This document shows, piece by piece, positions 1 to 6,797 of a DNA stretch of 47,525 nucleotides. How positions within the stretch are numbered: the first letter of the stretch is position 1; the number at the start of each line of letters is the position of its first letter. Source of the DNA: Bacteroidales bacterium (GTDB lineage: Bacteria > Bacteroidota > Bacteroidia > Bacteroidales > UBA932); the NCBI GenBank assembly GCA_017631435.1, contig JAGBTG010000024.1:1-47525 (forward strand), read 5' to 3'. The position numbers were made by a program, and so were the translations under genes. The notes beneath the pieces were generated by a model. The model was not told where the DNA came from, searched no databases, and saw only the letters and a program-made list of their open reading frames with translations.

Positions 1-1039
1 GTTTGCTGTAATAGATTTCTGAACCGTTATGAAGATAGATATGCAATGAGTTGGATAATAGAGTTTCTGAAGTACTGATTATGAAAACTGCTTTATCATC
101 ATTTCCATATTCCTGTGCACTTACATTCAATGAGCCGTTAATGGTAACACCGCTGGCCAATGCTTGTGGTAGCTTCACCTTCTTTCCTTCATATCCCAAT
201 GTATCCTTTACTGTTGCAGTAAGCTTTCCTTGCGGCAAAGATGCTATAACAGTCTTTCCAAACCCAAGTGAATCTGTATTGTAGCTGGCAATAACATTAT
301 TGTCTGAATCCACAATCTCGCCAAAAACAGCTGCACCCGCTCCACCTTGTCCAATGGCTTTTATATATACAATAGCCTTTTCTCCTGATACATAGTTCCC
401 GCTCTCCGGAAGGAACTGAACATCATAGCGCTCTTTATCCTCTTTGCCGGACTCTGCCTTCTCCTTGTCATCTGGAGAAAGTTCTCCTATTCTCAAATAA
501 TCCTTCTTATTTTTTACTTTTTTCTCGGCCATAGCTGTTACCAGCTTGTCCTTCATTGGATTGACAAGCTCAAGCTCCTTGTAGAACATGTATTCAGTTG
601 GTCTGTTGAGCATCCAATAAGTATATGCCCTTATGACAGCTCTGCCTGTAGAGTTCATTTCAGGAACTACTATATGTCCCTGAAAATTGTTGCCAATGCG
701 ACGAATCTTCTTCCTTACTACCACCTCCTTCACATACTCTGCATATTCAGAAAGACTCCTTTCATTTTTATAAAGCTGGTCATTTATCAGCTCTACATAA
801 ATGTAGTTTGATTCTTCAAACTCACTTGTGTAGGAAGCATTCTCCACATAGCCGCTGAACCAAATGGTATCAGTTGCAAAGTAGACGTCCTTGTCTGTAT
901 GGAGGTATACTTTTTCTGGAGAAAGGAGTTTGGAGTAATTGTGGAACATTTCCTGCTGTTTGTCCTGGGCGGAAATGTTGCCGGTGATTATAAGTTGTGC
1001 CAGAATTATGGCAAGATAGAGGAAATGTGACTTTTTCAT
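1..1039 (-). CDS. MG2/macroglobulin-like exported protein, N-terminal part
   Basis: This gene runs off the left edge; 346 codons are visible. The N-terminus is a signal peptide (MKKSHFLYLAIILAQ..., cleavage probably after ISAQ). It is followed by the stretch EKVYLHTDKDVYFATDTIWF, which is typical of the Bacteroidota MG2-like (alpha-2-macroglobulin-type) N-terminal domain found in proteins that often end in a TonB plug or carboxypeptidase-regulatory-like domain. The visible part contains beta-rich repeats only. From family knowledge the product is exported to the periplasm or outer membrane; its function cannot be read from this fragment. The ATG at 1039 fits a -7 box at 1066-1073, which gives a leader of about 20 nt. 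A palindromic site lies just upstream of that box. Confidence 0.75.
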   Translation of the reverse strand, partial: MKKSHFLYLAIILAQLIITGNISAQDKQQEMFHNYSKLLSPEKVYLHTDKDVYFATDTIWFSGYVENASYTSEFEESNYIYVELINDQLYKNERSLSEYAEYVKEVVVRKKIRRIGNNFQGHIVVPEMNSTGRAVIRAYTYWMLNRPTEYMFYKELELVNPMKDKLVTAMAEKKVKNKKDYLRIGELSPDDKEKAESGKEDKERYDVQFLPESGNYVSGEKAIVYIKAIGQGGAGAAVFGEIVDSDNNVIASYNTDSLGFGKTVIASLPQGKLTATVKDTLGYEGKKVKLPQALASGVTINGSLNVSAQEYGNDDKAVFIISTSETLLSNSLHIYLHNGSEIYYSK

Positions 1040-1065
1040 ATGTTTTGCTGTTTTTGTCTTTACTG

Positions 1066-1073
1066 CAAAAATA
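1066..1073 (-). promoter_or_regulatory. -7 box TATTTTTG for the MG2-like gene
   Basis: It reads TATTTTTG on the minus strand and matches the Bacteroidota consensus TAnnTTTG. Its end lies about 26 nt from the ATG at 1039. The palindrome at 1095-1112 sits where the -33 element would be. Confidence 0.55.
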
Positions 1074-1094
1074 TGTAAAGGGAACCTCTTGAAT

Positions 1095-1112
1095 ATTACA
1101 CAAAAGTGTAAT
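1095..1112. promoter_or_regulatory. Palindromic operator-like site IR1
   Basis: ATTACACAAAAGTGTAAT is a perfect inverted repeat: two 7-bp arms around AAAA. It starts 21 nt upstream of the -7 box at 1066-1073. The same motif occurs in the opposite orientation at 1136-1153 and again at 2214-2231, also about 23 nt upstream of a -7 box. This placement suggests a regulator site or an alternative -33 element; the binding protein is unknown. Confidence 0.5.
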
Positions 1113-1121
1113 TTGGAAAAT

Positions 1122-1130
1122 GGGGGGGGG
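1122..1130. repeat. Nine-G homopolymer in the loop between IR1 and IR2
   Basis: Nine consecutive G residues lie between two inverted 18-bp sites (1095-1112 and 1136-1153), upstream of the promoter of the MG2-like gene. Homopolymer tracts of this length are prone to slipped-strand length change. Confidence 0.6.
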
Positions 1131-1135
1131 TAAAA

Positions 1136-1153
1136 ATTACACTTTTGTGTATA
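1136..1153. promoter_or_regulatory. Palindromic operator-like site IR2
   Basis: ATTACACTTTTGTGTATA is the reverse complement of IR1 over its first 16 bases. IR1 and IR2 therefore form a larger inverted repeat with a G-rich loop of about 23 nt. Read on the plus strand, it has the orientation that IR1 and IR3 have relative to their own -7 boxes, so it could serve a plus-strand transcript, although only a poor -7 match follows. Confidence 0.4.
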
Positions 1154-1404
1154 CAGAACTGGGTGTGGTAATGCTTTCTGGTTTGCTAAATAGTGAAGTT
1201 GCCATTAATGTAAACATTTCTGTAATGTGTGCCTTTGTGACAATGCGCAATTACGTATCTTCGGTTTCATTAACAGCGAATCACCAAGACCTCGTATTGG
1301 GTTTAAGAAATAGCGGGTACCCGCTATTTCTTTTTTCGTTTGTCCGTTCCACCTTCCTTTCAATAATCCTCTCCGCATAGTGATACTGTCGGGAAGCAAA
1401 TGTT
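1154..1404. other. Intergenic region without a convincing gene
   Basis: The short open frames here on both strands have no family features. The region holds a strong hairpin terminator (1305-1336) reading on the plus strand and one GTCGGGA motif (1388). A short plus-strand RNA running from IR2 to the terminator is possible but not shown. Confidence 0.5.
1305..1336 (+). terminator. Intrinsic terminator
   Basis: A perfect 28-bp palindrome (1305-1332; 12-bp stem, GTAC loop, arms AAGAAATAGCGG / CCGCTATTTCTT) continues into a T6 run on the plus strand. On the minus strand it is not followed by a T run, so it should act mainly on plus-strand transcripts, although no plus-strand gene is visible upstream. 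Confidence 0.75.
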
Positions 1405-2160
1405 TTATGCCGGATCGCAGCGTAGTGACGAGAAGTAGAATTTTGGGAAGAATTTGACTTCTTTACCTGTGACGATGTCAAATAATACATTTACACAGTG
1501 TCCTGCCAGAACCCATGAGGCTACAGATAATTGTGGCAGCTGGCATTGCATGTCTTCTTGTCTGTATGTGTCTATAATTTGGTTGAGCCATCTGTTTGGC
1601 ATATCCCAGAATGCACTATATCTTGATACGTAGTCAGCCAGTGTGATATCAAAGCCTTCATTGGAAGATGCTATTTCTGTAAGCTGGTAACCTCCAGGTT
1701 TGACAATTGTGAGGAATGCACCCCAACCAAAATTGTATGGATGTAGTACGGGTATCCTTTTCTGTGAACACAGCTGGTCAAATACAAATGCGATATCGTT
1801 GCTGAATGGGATTGTGTTAATTGCAATCTTTACATCTTTAAGTAGCCCAATGATGTTATCATTGTCGGGATCAATGTTATGAAACTGGATGTTGGCAGAA
1901 GGATTTATGCGCAACAGCCTTTTGGCAAGACGCTCTGCCTTAAATTTACCGATGTCGGCTTTTGTATAGTTGTGGGCATTGAGATTGCATTCTTCAACTT
2001 TGCCTCCATCTGCTATAACGATGTCTTCAAAGCCGATACGTAGGGCACACTCTGCAATTACGCTTCCAATTTCAGCTCCAGCAATCAAAATGCGTGTCTC
2101 TTTTATTTTTTCCTGATCGTCTTGGGTGATGTAAATCCTGTTGCAATTGTATCTGTCCAT
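1405..2160 (-). CDS. ThiF/MoeB-like (E1-like) protein with degenerate nucleotide-binding motifs
   Basis: The 251-residue protein has the overall pattern of the ThiF/MoeB/HesA adenylyltransferase fold. Residues 24-34 (ILIAGAEIGSV) form the nucleotide loop, 51-61 (DGGKVEECNLN) the D-x-D...NLN segment and 69-87 (DIGKFKAERLAKRLLRINP) the next helix. Family members adenylate the C-terminus of a ubiquitin-like protein or a small molecule. Several key positions are altered here: the GxGG loop reads GAEIGS, the second Asp of D-x-D is Gly, and the Arg of NLNRQ is Ala. The protein may therefore be inactive or may use a different substrate. No ubiquitin-like or JAB partner is visible next to it. The gene has its own promoter (2183-2190) and palindrome (2214-2231), so it is probably separate from the operon upstream. 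Confidence 0.7.
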   Translation of the reverse strand: MDRYNCNRIYITQDDQEKIKETRILIAGAEIGSVIAECALRIGFEDIVIADGGKVEECNLNAHNYTKADIGKFKAERLAKRLLRINPSANIQFHNIDPDNDNIIGLLKDVKIAINTIPFSNDIAFVFDQLCSQKRIPVLHPYNFGWGAFLTIVKPGGYQLTEIASSNEGFDITLADYVSRYSAFWDMPNRWLNQIIDTYRQEDMQCQLPQLSVASWVLAGHCVNVLFDIVTGKEVKFFPKFYFSSLRCDPA

Positions 2161-2182
2161 AATGCCTTGATTTTTGTACAGG

Positions 2183-2190
2183 CAAAATTA
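2183..2190 (-). promoter_or_regulatory. -7 box TAATTTTG for the ThiF-like gene
   Basis: It reads TAATTTTG on the minus strand, and the downstream ATG at 2160 leaves a short leader. The IR3 palindrome begins about 23 nt upstream, the same arrangement as at the MG2-like gene. Confidence 0.5.
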
Positions 2191-2213
2191 GATTGAGATT
2201 TTCAAATGACTGC

Positions 2214-2231
2214 AACACAAAAGTGTAATTT
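2214..2231. promoter_or_regulatory. Operator-like site IR3
   Basis: The stretch AACACAAAAGTGTAATTT shares 15 consecutive bases (ACACAAAAGTGTAAT) with IR1 and lies in the same orientation and at about the same distance from a -7 box. It suggests co-regulation of the ThiF-like and MG2-like genes. Confidence 0.45.
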
Positions 2232-2255
2232 TAAAATCTGAATTGTTCGAACCGG

Positions 2256-2765
2256 TTATTCGTTTTTATATTCAGCCAGGCGTTGGATTGTATGTCCGGT
2301 TTTCTGGCTTACATATTTGGCCCATTTTTTCCACTCGCCTGTGTGGCACATTCCGTGGGGAACTGTATGGAGCAGTTCGTGGATGAGGGTGTTGCGGATA
2401 GATTTTTCTGGGTTGTTCAGGGTGTATCTGGAGATTTCTATGTAGTATTCATATTCTGAATGGCTTTTGCTGCCTCCTTTTTTGCAGCAGCGTCCGAGGG
2501 TGCGTTTGGTGCCAATGAGTTTTACCGTTGGACATACGGAACTTGAGATGGGAACATTCAGCTCCTTGAGCAGTGCGGTACATTCTGCCAGCATTTTATT
2601 TATGCGGGGGTCGGTCTTGGAATTCTTCTTTTTGGTGACCGGTTTTTGGCCGGTCTTGGGAGCATTGTGGCGGGGCACCTCTGCCGTATCCGTATCAAAT
2701 AATGATGGAGTTATGAATGCCAGGCACAGCATTGCCAGTAGTGTCAGGATTACTATGTACCACAT
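2256..2765 (-). CDS. Membrane-anchored SprT-like zinc metallopeptidase
   Basis: The 169-residue protein has an N-terminal hydrophobic anchor (residues 1-21), a basic and polar linker (30-52) and a SprT-like domain. The zinc site is HELLH at 129-133, with a third likely ligand at His141 in the segment GMCHTGEWKKW, matching the HExxH...H pattern of SprT/wss1-type proteases. Cys92 and Cys93 lie before the active site and could add structure. The gene lies 9 bp downstream of the M50-like peptidase, so the two are probably co-transcribed with the sigma factor. A related N-terminal anchor survives as a broken copy at 6840-6917. The substrate is unknown. Confidence 0.75.
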   Translation of the reverse strand: MWYIVILTLLAMLCLAFITPSLFDTDTAEVPRHNAPKTGQKPVTKKKNSKTDPRINKMLAECTALLKELNVPISSSVCPTVKLIGTKRTLGRCCKKGGSKSHSEYEYYIEISRYTLNNPEKSIRNTLIHELLHTVPHGMCHTGEWKKWAKYVSQKTGHTIQRLAEYKNE

Positions 2766-2774
2766 GATTCCCCG

Positions 2775-3509
2775 CTAAAAATATTTTATGATTTCCTGGA
2801 ACCATTCCACCGGGTTGCCCAGAATTTGGGCAGGGTACTTCCAAAATACCCTCTGAACAGCATTCAGCACCCCACCTTTAGGGATTGCCAGAATCAGGGC
2901 CAATACTGTAAAATGGACAAACATTATGAAGGCTGCAGATCTGCCAGTTCCGCAGTTCTCAATATCAGGCTGCGAGAGCCTGGTCTGTCTTATGAACATA
3001 TGGATATGGAATGCGTAACTGAACGCAATCAAAGCATCAAAGACAATCATATAGCCTGCATCTCCCACAAACCTGAACGGGAAAAGCATGAATGTGTATA
3101 CGGGAATGCAGTATGGCGCCAATGTGACTGGTACATAGCCGATTGGCCCGCTTTTGTAATTCACATAACAGTCCCTGTCCCTAACTACAAACTCCTTAAT
3201 CCTGGCAAAGAAAAGCAATGCCACCAGCGTATGGGCGAGTTCATGTGTAAACTTCATGAACCAGTTGAGATTGTGTCTTACCCTTGGGATAACCAGCGAG
3301 AACAGGAACATCCCGTAAGCAAAGAATCCGGCCCAAAGCCCTACATAATTGCCAGGGTGCCTCCATGCCCATCCAACCCTTACCATCATGTCAATGAGGT
3401 TCTTCCCCACAGAGGTGACCAGTACGCAGAAAAACAGTGCTGCAAGCACGCAGAATGCCGCTACAGATACTTTGTATCCAAATTGTTGCAGTTTATTTTT
3501 CATCGTCAT
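2775..3509 (-). CDS. M50-like integral membrane metallopeptidase
   Basis: The 244-residue polytopic protein has about six hydrophobic segments. HELAH at residues 89-93 lies at the start of a membrane helix, as in M50/site-2-protease-like enzymes, and an Asp in SQPDIEN near residue 200 could be the third ligand. The start at 3509 (alternative ATG at 3503) overlaps the 3' end of the sigma-factor gene by 17 bp, which implies translational coupling. Site-2 proteases commonly release sigma factors by cutting membrane anti-sigma proteins. The adjacency here supports a signalling role, but no anti-sigma gene is visible. Confidence 0.7.
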   Translation of the reverse strand: MTMKNKLQQFGYKVSVAAFCVLAALFFCVLVTSVGKNLIDMMVRVGWAWRHPGNYVGLWAGFFAYGMFLFSLVIPRVRHNLNWFMKFTHELAHTLVALLFFARIKEFVVRDRDCYVNYKSGPIGYVPVTLAPYCIPVYTFMLFPFRFVGDAGYMIVFDALIAFSYAFHIHMFIRQTRLSQPDIENCGTGRSAAFIMFVHFTVLALILAIPKGGVLNAVQRVFWKYPAQILGNPVEWFQEIIKYF

Positions 3510-4191
3510 CGGGATTAAATGCAGCCATCATGAAACCTTCATCAGAGTTCTCCTTCTCCTCTTCCAAAAGTGCCCTTAAGGCAGCCCTTTCCACAGCATT
3601 GCGCACAACCTCCTCTGCAAACTCATCATTTTCAATGAGCATTTTTCCTATTTCCTTGAATTTGTTCATACACTTGCTCTTTTTGGTTATGGCGGAATCG
3701 GCATTCTTCATACCCATTATGCTTGCAATGTCATCCATAGGTTTGCGGTCCCAAATGGAAAGTTTCAATATTTTCCGGCAATCGGCAGGGATGGAACTGT
3801 AAATCCTGTCGAGATACTCATTTTGGGTTCTCTGTTTCTCTTCTGCAGAAATTTCCGGGTCCTGATTGAGCTTTTTGTCAGGTTCAGGTATTGTCTCTTC
3901 AAGAGTGACCTTGCTTTTCTTCCTCATTACATTCTTTGCCAGATTGTTTCCTGTAGTGACAAGGAAATTGAAAATGCCGTTCTTCTGGTTGGACTCAAAT
4001 CTTTCCTCCTTTACTCTCTGCATCAGGATAAGGCACGATTCCTGGAAAATATCCTCCAGATCCTGCGGATTTATAAAAATGTTCGTCTCCCGCACCTTTG
4101 CAAAAATTCCTGCTTTCATATTTCTGCAAATGAATCTCCATACACGCTCATCATTGTCAAGAATACCTCTTACTAACTGTAAATCTGTCAT
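3493..4191 (-). CDS. ECF-type sigma-70 family RNA polymerase sigma factor
   Basis: The 232-residue protein has a region 2 (residues 8-95, including DLEDIFQESCLILMQRV and FNFLVTTGNNLAKN) and a region 4 (about 125-185, helix-turn-helix around MDDIASIMGMKNADSAITKK). It is longer than typical ECF factors (about 180-200) because of an acidic tail after residue 190 (EEEKENSDEG...NPDDDEK), which might be regulatory. It is the first gene of an operon with the M50-like and SprT-like peptidases; the 17-bp overlap with the M50 gene supports coupling. A -7-like box lies at 4220-4227. Confidence 0.85.
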   Translation of the reverse strand: MTDLQLVRGILDNDERVWRFICRNMKAGIFAKVRETNIFINPQDLEDIFQESCLILMQRVKEERFESNQKNGIFNFLVTTGNNLAKNVMRKKSKVTLEETIPEPDKKLNQDPEISAEEKQRTQNEYLDRIYSSIPADCRKILKLSIWDRKPMDDIASIMGMKNADSAITKKSKCMNKFKEIGKMLIENDEFAEEVVRNAVERAALRALLEEEKENSDEGFMMAAFNPDDDEK

Positions 4192-4219
4192 CCCTTTGAA
4201 TTATTGATATCTTATGATG

Positions 4220-4227
4220 TAAAGATA
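4220..4227 (-). promoter_or_regulatory. -7-like box TATCTTTA for the sigma operon
   Basis: On the minus strand it reads TATCTTTA, seven of eight positions of TAnnTTTG, with the sigma-factor ATG 28 nt downstream. Confidence 0.4.
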
Positions 4228-4263
4228 GCGATAATATCGTTAATCCGGATGAAATACTACATT

Positions 4264-4842
4264 CTACAATACCTTGTACAAATCCGACGGTGCAACAACA
4301 TACTGCTCCTGTGTGATCCCCCTCTTGTTCATAACCTCCTTAACTTTGGGAATATTGGCAAAAATATAATCCGACACCTTCTTGGGCTTGCAAAGTTCAA
4401 TGCCGTTGTCCTTGTAGATAAGCCATACCAGTTCTGAGCAATACATCTTCCCATTATCAAACTTAAACTGCAAATCATATGGCATTCCAAGATATTTGTC
4501 GTAATCTATTTTTCCGACAATTCCTTGCCGTGGCCTCTTCACACAGCAATTTCCGTTCTTTGCCCTCCCGACAAATTTTTCATACGGGGTAAGCCTTACT
4601 GTCTTTGATGCCTCCAGCACCTGTAATCCGTGCGGGGTATCTACAACAATGCCGCAATGGGTCCATCTTGACACTGTTCCGGCCTTAATATATGGGGCCT
4701 GCGCAGATTGGCTTTCAATGAAAACAATATCTCCCTCCTGTATTTTGGAAGGATCAATGCTGTTGCTGCATCCTGCGAACAACAGCATTGAAACAAGTGC
4801 GCAAAGCAGAAGCATGGCCTTACAATCCAAAAATTGCATCAA
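4264..4842 (-). CDS. YiiX-like permuted papain-fold (NlpC/P60-related) lipoprotein
   Basis: The protein carries a lipobox (LLFAGC, Cys25 counted from the upstream ATG), so it should be a lipoprotein. The domain begins EGDIVFIES and has the order typical of permuted NlpC/P60 (YiiX/YebB) enzymes: His62 in SRWTHCGIVV and the nucleophile candidate Cys135 in MYCSELVWLIYK. Members are predicted amidases, peptidases or acyl hydrolases acting in the envelope. Two starts are possible: 4842 (overlapping the upstream gene by 23 bp) and 4815, which begins directly at the hydrophobic signal and lies just after the upstream stop. I find 4815 slightly more natural for a lipoprotein. It probably forms an operon with the small secreted protein upstream. 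Confidence 0.8.
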   Translation of the reverse strand: MMQFLDCKAMLLLCALVSMLLFAGCSNSIDPSKIQEGDIVFIESQSAQAPYIKAGTVSRWTHCGIVVDTPHGLQVLEASKTVRLTPYEKFVGRAKNGNCCVKRPRQGIVGKIDYDKYLGMPYDLQFKFDNGKMYCSELVWLIYKDNGIELCKPKKVSDYIFANIPKVKEVMNKRGITQEQYVVAPSDLYKVL

Positions 4843-5221
4843 ACTCCATCCTGCTGTAATTGTTCACCACCAGGGTATGGCCGCTGTAGGAGAATTTGAG
4901 GTTTGTGCCTCCGTTGGCGTTTTTCTCCGGTGTGATGGTGACTCCCTGATACCTGAAACTTCTTGTGCCGTTTTTCTCAATACGTGGTGCAATCTCCTTA
5001 TATGCAGCCACACACATATCCTTAACCTTTTGCGGCATAAGGTTGTAGGCAAGAACCAGTTTGCCGGTTTCAAAGCCAATCTCCCCGTCTACACCTGCAA
5101 TGGTTGCGGTAACTGAGGAAACATAATTTTCTACTGGTGACGGGTTGTTGCTTTCTGCGTTGGCAGAGATGCAGAACAATGAAACAAGAGCAATTGCTGC
5201 TGCAAAAAAGAATTTTTTCAT
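4820..5221 (-). CDS. Small secreted protein of unknown function
   Basis: The 133-residue protein has a clear signal peptide (MKKFFFAAAIALVSLFCISANA, cut near residue 22) and a mature part of about 110 residues with no family I recognise. It overlaps the YiiX-like gene, so the two are probably translated together and may act on the same envelope substrate. There are no catalytic motifs and no cysteines in conserved patterns. Confidence 0.7.
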   Translation of the reverse strand: MKKFFFAAAIALVSLFCISANAESNNPSPVENYVSSVTATIAGVDGEIGFETGKLVLAYNLMPQKVKDMCVAAYKEIAPRIEKNGTRSFRYQGVTITPEKNANGGTNLKFSYSGHTLVVNNYSRMEFDAIFGL

Positions 5222-5399
5222 GACATTAATTTTTAAAGTGTTTGTTAATCCGTTTACATCTTATAATGTCATGAAAAGGCTGATACAACCGGGATTTTTG
5301 AACAAATTTTAGAAATTTTTGTATAGGGGAGTTCTTTTCAATTCCACAACCAGCCTCTCAATCCGATCCCAACGGGTAGCCCAGGCTTCGGAGGGTGAT

Positions 5400-5484
5400 G
5401 TGGTGAGGGGTGTTGCCTATGGTGAATTGCAGAAAAGGGGAGAGGTGGCGGAATTGATGGCATTTCTGCCCAGGACGGGGTTTG
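5400..5484. repeat. Direct repeat copy A flanking the DUF3990 cassette
   Basis: About 85 bp, starting GTGGTGAGGGGTGTTGC, match 6714-6797 at roughly 90% identity by eye (about six mismatches and three single-base gaps). Both copies run into tRNA-Gly-like sequence. The same-orientation copies bracket the three-gene DUF3791/DUF3990 cassette. Confidence 0.8.
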
Positions 5485-5499
5485 GCCTCCGGCATTCAT

Positions 5500-5519
5500 G
5501 CGGCCCTCAGCTTGGGAAG
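5500..5519 (-). pseudogene. tRNA-Gly fragment (anticodon-arm part)
   Basis: GCGGCCCTCAGCTTGGGAAG is identical to 17995-18014 inside the intact tRNA-Gly gene. The acceptor and D-arm parts are missing and the preceding bases resemble a decayed T-arm (ACGGGGTTTG). It is not a functional tRNA. Confidence 0.65.
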
Positions 5520-5598
5520 TTGATTGCACTCAAATTCTACGAATTTGAGATAACCAACTATATAGAGCAATCCAAGGAGTGTCAGTATCCGAAACTTG

Positions 5599-5838
5599 TT
5601 AGTTGGTCGTTTCCAACGTGCCTGTTGTTATCTCTCTCTTCAGGTATGAGTAAACATATCCAGAACTTTGGAAGTATAGTCCTGTAGTAGCATCTGTTAA
5701 TTTGGCATATGTTTCAGAGTTGTATAAGCTGTCGAATGCAGATCTCATACTTATGTCAAAATCTTCCATCAACATAACTATCAAATCTGTTGAGATGGAT
5801 TCAGTCATATATTTGAAATCGAAATCGCTTACGCTCAT
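5599..5838 (-). CDS. Small protein, third member of the DUF3990 cassette
   Basis: The 79-residue protein contains the stretches MTESISTDLIVMLMEDFDIS, LYNSETYAKL and TGLYFQSSGYVYSYLKREI. I recall similar proteins beside DUF3990/DUF3791 genes in gut bacteria, but I cannot give a domain name. Its start overlaps the stop of the DUF3990 gene by 4 bp (ATGA), so the three genes form a tightly coupled operon. An antitoxin or immunity role is an inference from gene context only. Confidence 0.65.
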   Translation of the reverse strand: MSVSDFDFKYMTESISTDLIVMLMEDFDISMRSAFDSLYNSETYAKLTDATTGLYFQSSGYVYSYLKREITTGTLETTN

Positions 5839-6311
5839 AGTTTTTTAAGTTTACTGATTGCCTTTTCTGTACCAAAGAAATATTGGAATGTAATTCCTTT
5901 CATATAGCGGATTTTGTTAAGGAACTCTTCAAAAGTAATTAGTCCATTCTGGAACTTCCTTATTTGTACACCAACTCTATCGTTTGCTATTGGACCATAG
6001 ACAATGTCATAGTTATGGCAAGGTACATCTGTGGAATTGTCCCTATTCTTAAAAACAAACTTGGCCCATTCTTCTGAATACTCTTTGAAAATCTTGACAT
6101 TCAACTCTCTACACTGCAATATATTGTTGGGAATATCATATTCATTAATAATAATCTCTCCTCCCAAAAAGCTTACTTTGAATGCCGCCATCTCCATTGC
6201 CTGCTCCCTGGAGTCAGATAAATAGAATCCTTTACCAAAATCCTTGTTGGTATTGGATTTGCTTAAATCAATCTCCTCAAAATGAATATTGGTTCCGTGA
6301 TACAAGATCAT
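5835..6311 (-). CDS. DUF3990 protein (predicted ADP-ribosyltransferase-like fold)
   Basis: The 158-residue protein begins MILYHGTN and continues with KDFGKGFYLSDSREQAMEMA and YDIVYGPIANDRVG, the three diagnostic blocks of DUF3990. His5 in the YHGT motif and Tyr31 in GFYLS match the H and Y of the H-Y-[EDQ] triad of ADP-ribosyltransferases, so an NAD-dependent transferase or a relative of one is likely. It shares 4-bp ATGA overlaps with both neighbours. The compact operon with two small helical proteins resembles toxin-antitoxin or effector-immunity sets, which is inference. The third catalytic residue is not certain. Confidence 0.75.
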   Translation of the reverse strand: MILYHGTNIHFEEIDLSKSNTNKDFGKGFYLSDSREQAMEMAAFKVSFLGGEIIINEYDIPNNILQCRELNVKIFKEYSEEWAKFVFKNRDNSTDVPCHNYDIVYGPIANDRVGVQIRKFQNGLITFEEFLNKIRYMKGITFQYFFGTEKAISKLKKL

Positions 6312-6529
6312 ATCAACTCTCCTCCTTGTCTTTTGCAGTATATTGCCAGGCTGGCCACGGTTTCTGAAAAGTCGAGAGTATGCATAATCTCGTAATGCTT
6401 TTCAATAAGTTCTATTCCATTAAATTGGCTGATATATTTGTATGCCTGAGCATCATTTAACCCATACTTTTTTGCAAACTCGTTGATGAGAGCCACAATA
6501 TACTCAACTATATCCTTTCTTTTGCCCAT
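6308..6529 (-). CDS. DUF3791 protein
   Basis: The 73-residue, mainly helical protein (KRKDIVEYIVALINEFAKK, LNDAQAYKYISQFNGIELIEKHYEIMHT) matches DUF3791, a family commonly next to DUF3990. It is first in the operon. The -7 box at 6552-6559 gives a short leader and supports the ATG at 6529. Its stop overlaps the DUF3990 start (ATGA). It could be the antitoxin of the set by position, though this is unproven. Confidence 0.75.
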   Translation of the reverse strand: MGKRKDIVEYIVALINEFAKKYGLNDAQAYKYISQFNGIELIEKHYEIMHTLDFSETVASLAIYCKRQGGELI

Positions 6530-6551
6530 GGTCTCAAATTTTGAAGATTTA

Positions 6552-6559
6552 CAAATATA
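6552..6559 (-). promoter_or_regulatory. -7 box TATATTTG for the DUF3791/DUF3990 operon
   Basis: On the minus strand it reads TATATTTG, a full TAnnTTTG match, 23 nt before the ATG of the first gene in the cassette. Confidence 0.6.
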
Positions 6560-6713
6560 ACAAAAATTTTTCTTAAAGGGTTAACGGCATTGGTCAGTTC
6601 CTGCAATTCATCGTGGGCAGGTACCTTTGCGGGAGTGTGTTGTGGCGGGGGTGTGTGCCCACGGTGCAACAAATTTGTTCTGTCGTGGGCATTGACCCCT
6701 TTCAGAGGTGTCT

Positions 6714-6797
6714 GTGGTGAGGGGTGTTGCACACGGTGAATTGCAGAAAAGGGAGAGGTGCGGGATTGACGGCATTTCTGCCATAGGACGGGGTTTG
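6714..6797. repeat. Direct repeat copy B flanking the DUF3990 cassette
   Basis: This is the second copy of the roughly 85-bp repeat described at 5400-5484, in the same orientation. It leads directly into a tRNA-Gly fragment with an internal deletion. The distance between copies (about 1.3 kb) encloses exactly the three-gene cassette and its promoter. Confidence 0.8.

Larger units (their letters stand above)
5222..5598. other. Gene-free region holding repeat copy A and a tRNA-Gly fragment
   Basis: No credible gene is present; a 122-codon plus-strand frame here has no family features. The region contains direct repeat copy A (5400-5484) and a 20-bp exact match to the anticodon part of tRNA-Gly (5500-5519). 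It marks the left side of the accessory island. Confidence 0.6.

Noticed and set aside
2826-3518. Long open frame of 230 codons on the plus strand
   Set aside because: It lies antisense to the M50-like peptidase gene and shows no family motifs; the minus-strand gene has membrane helices and HELAH.
5319-5687. Open frame of 122 codons on the plus strand
   Set aside because: It runs across repeat copy A and a tRNA fragment and into the antisense of the 79-residue gene; no family features.
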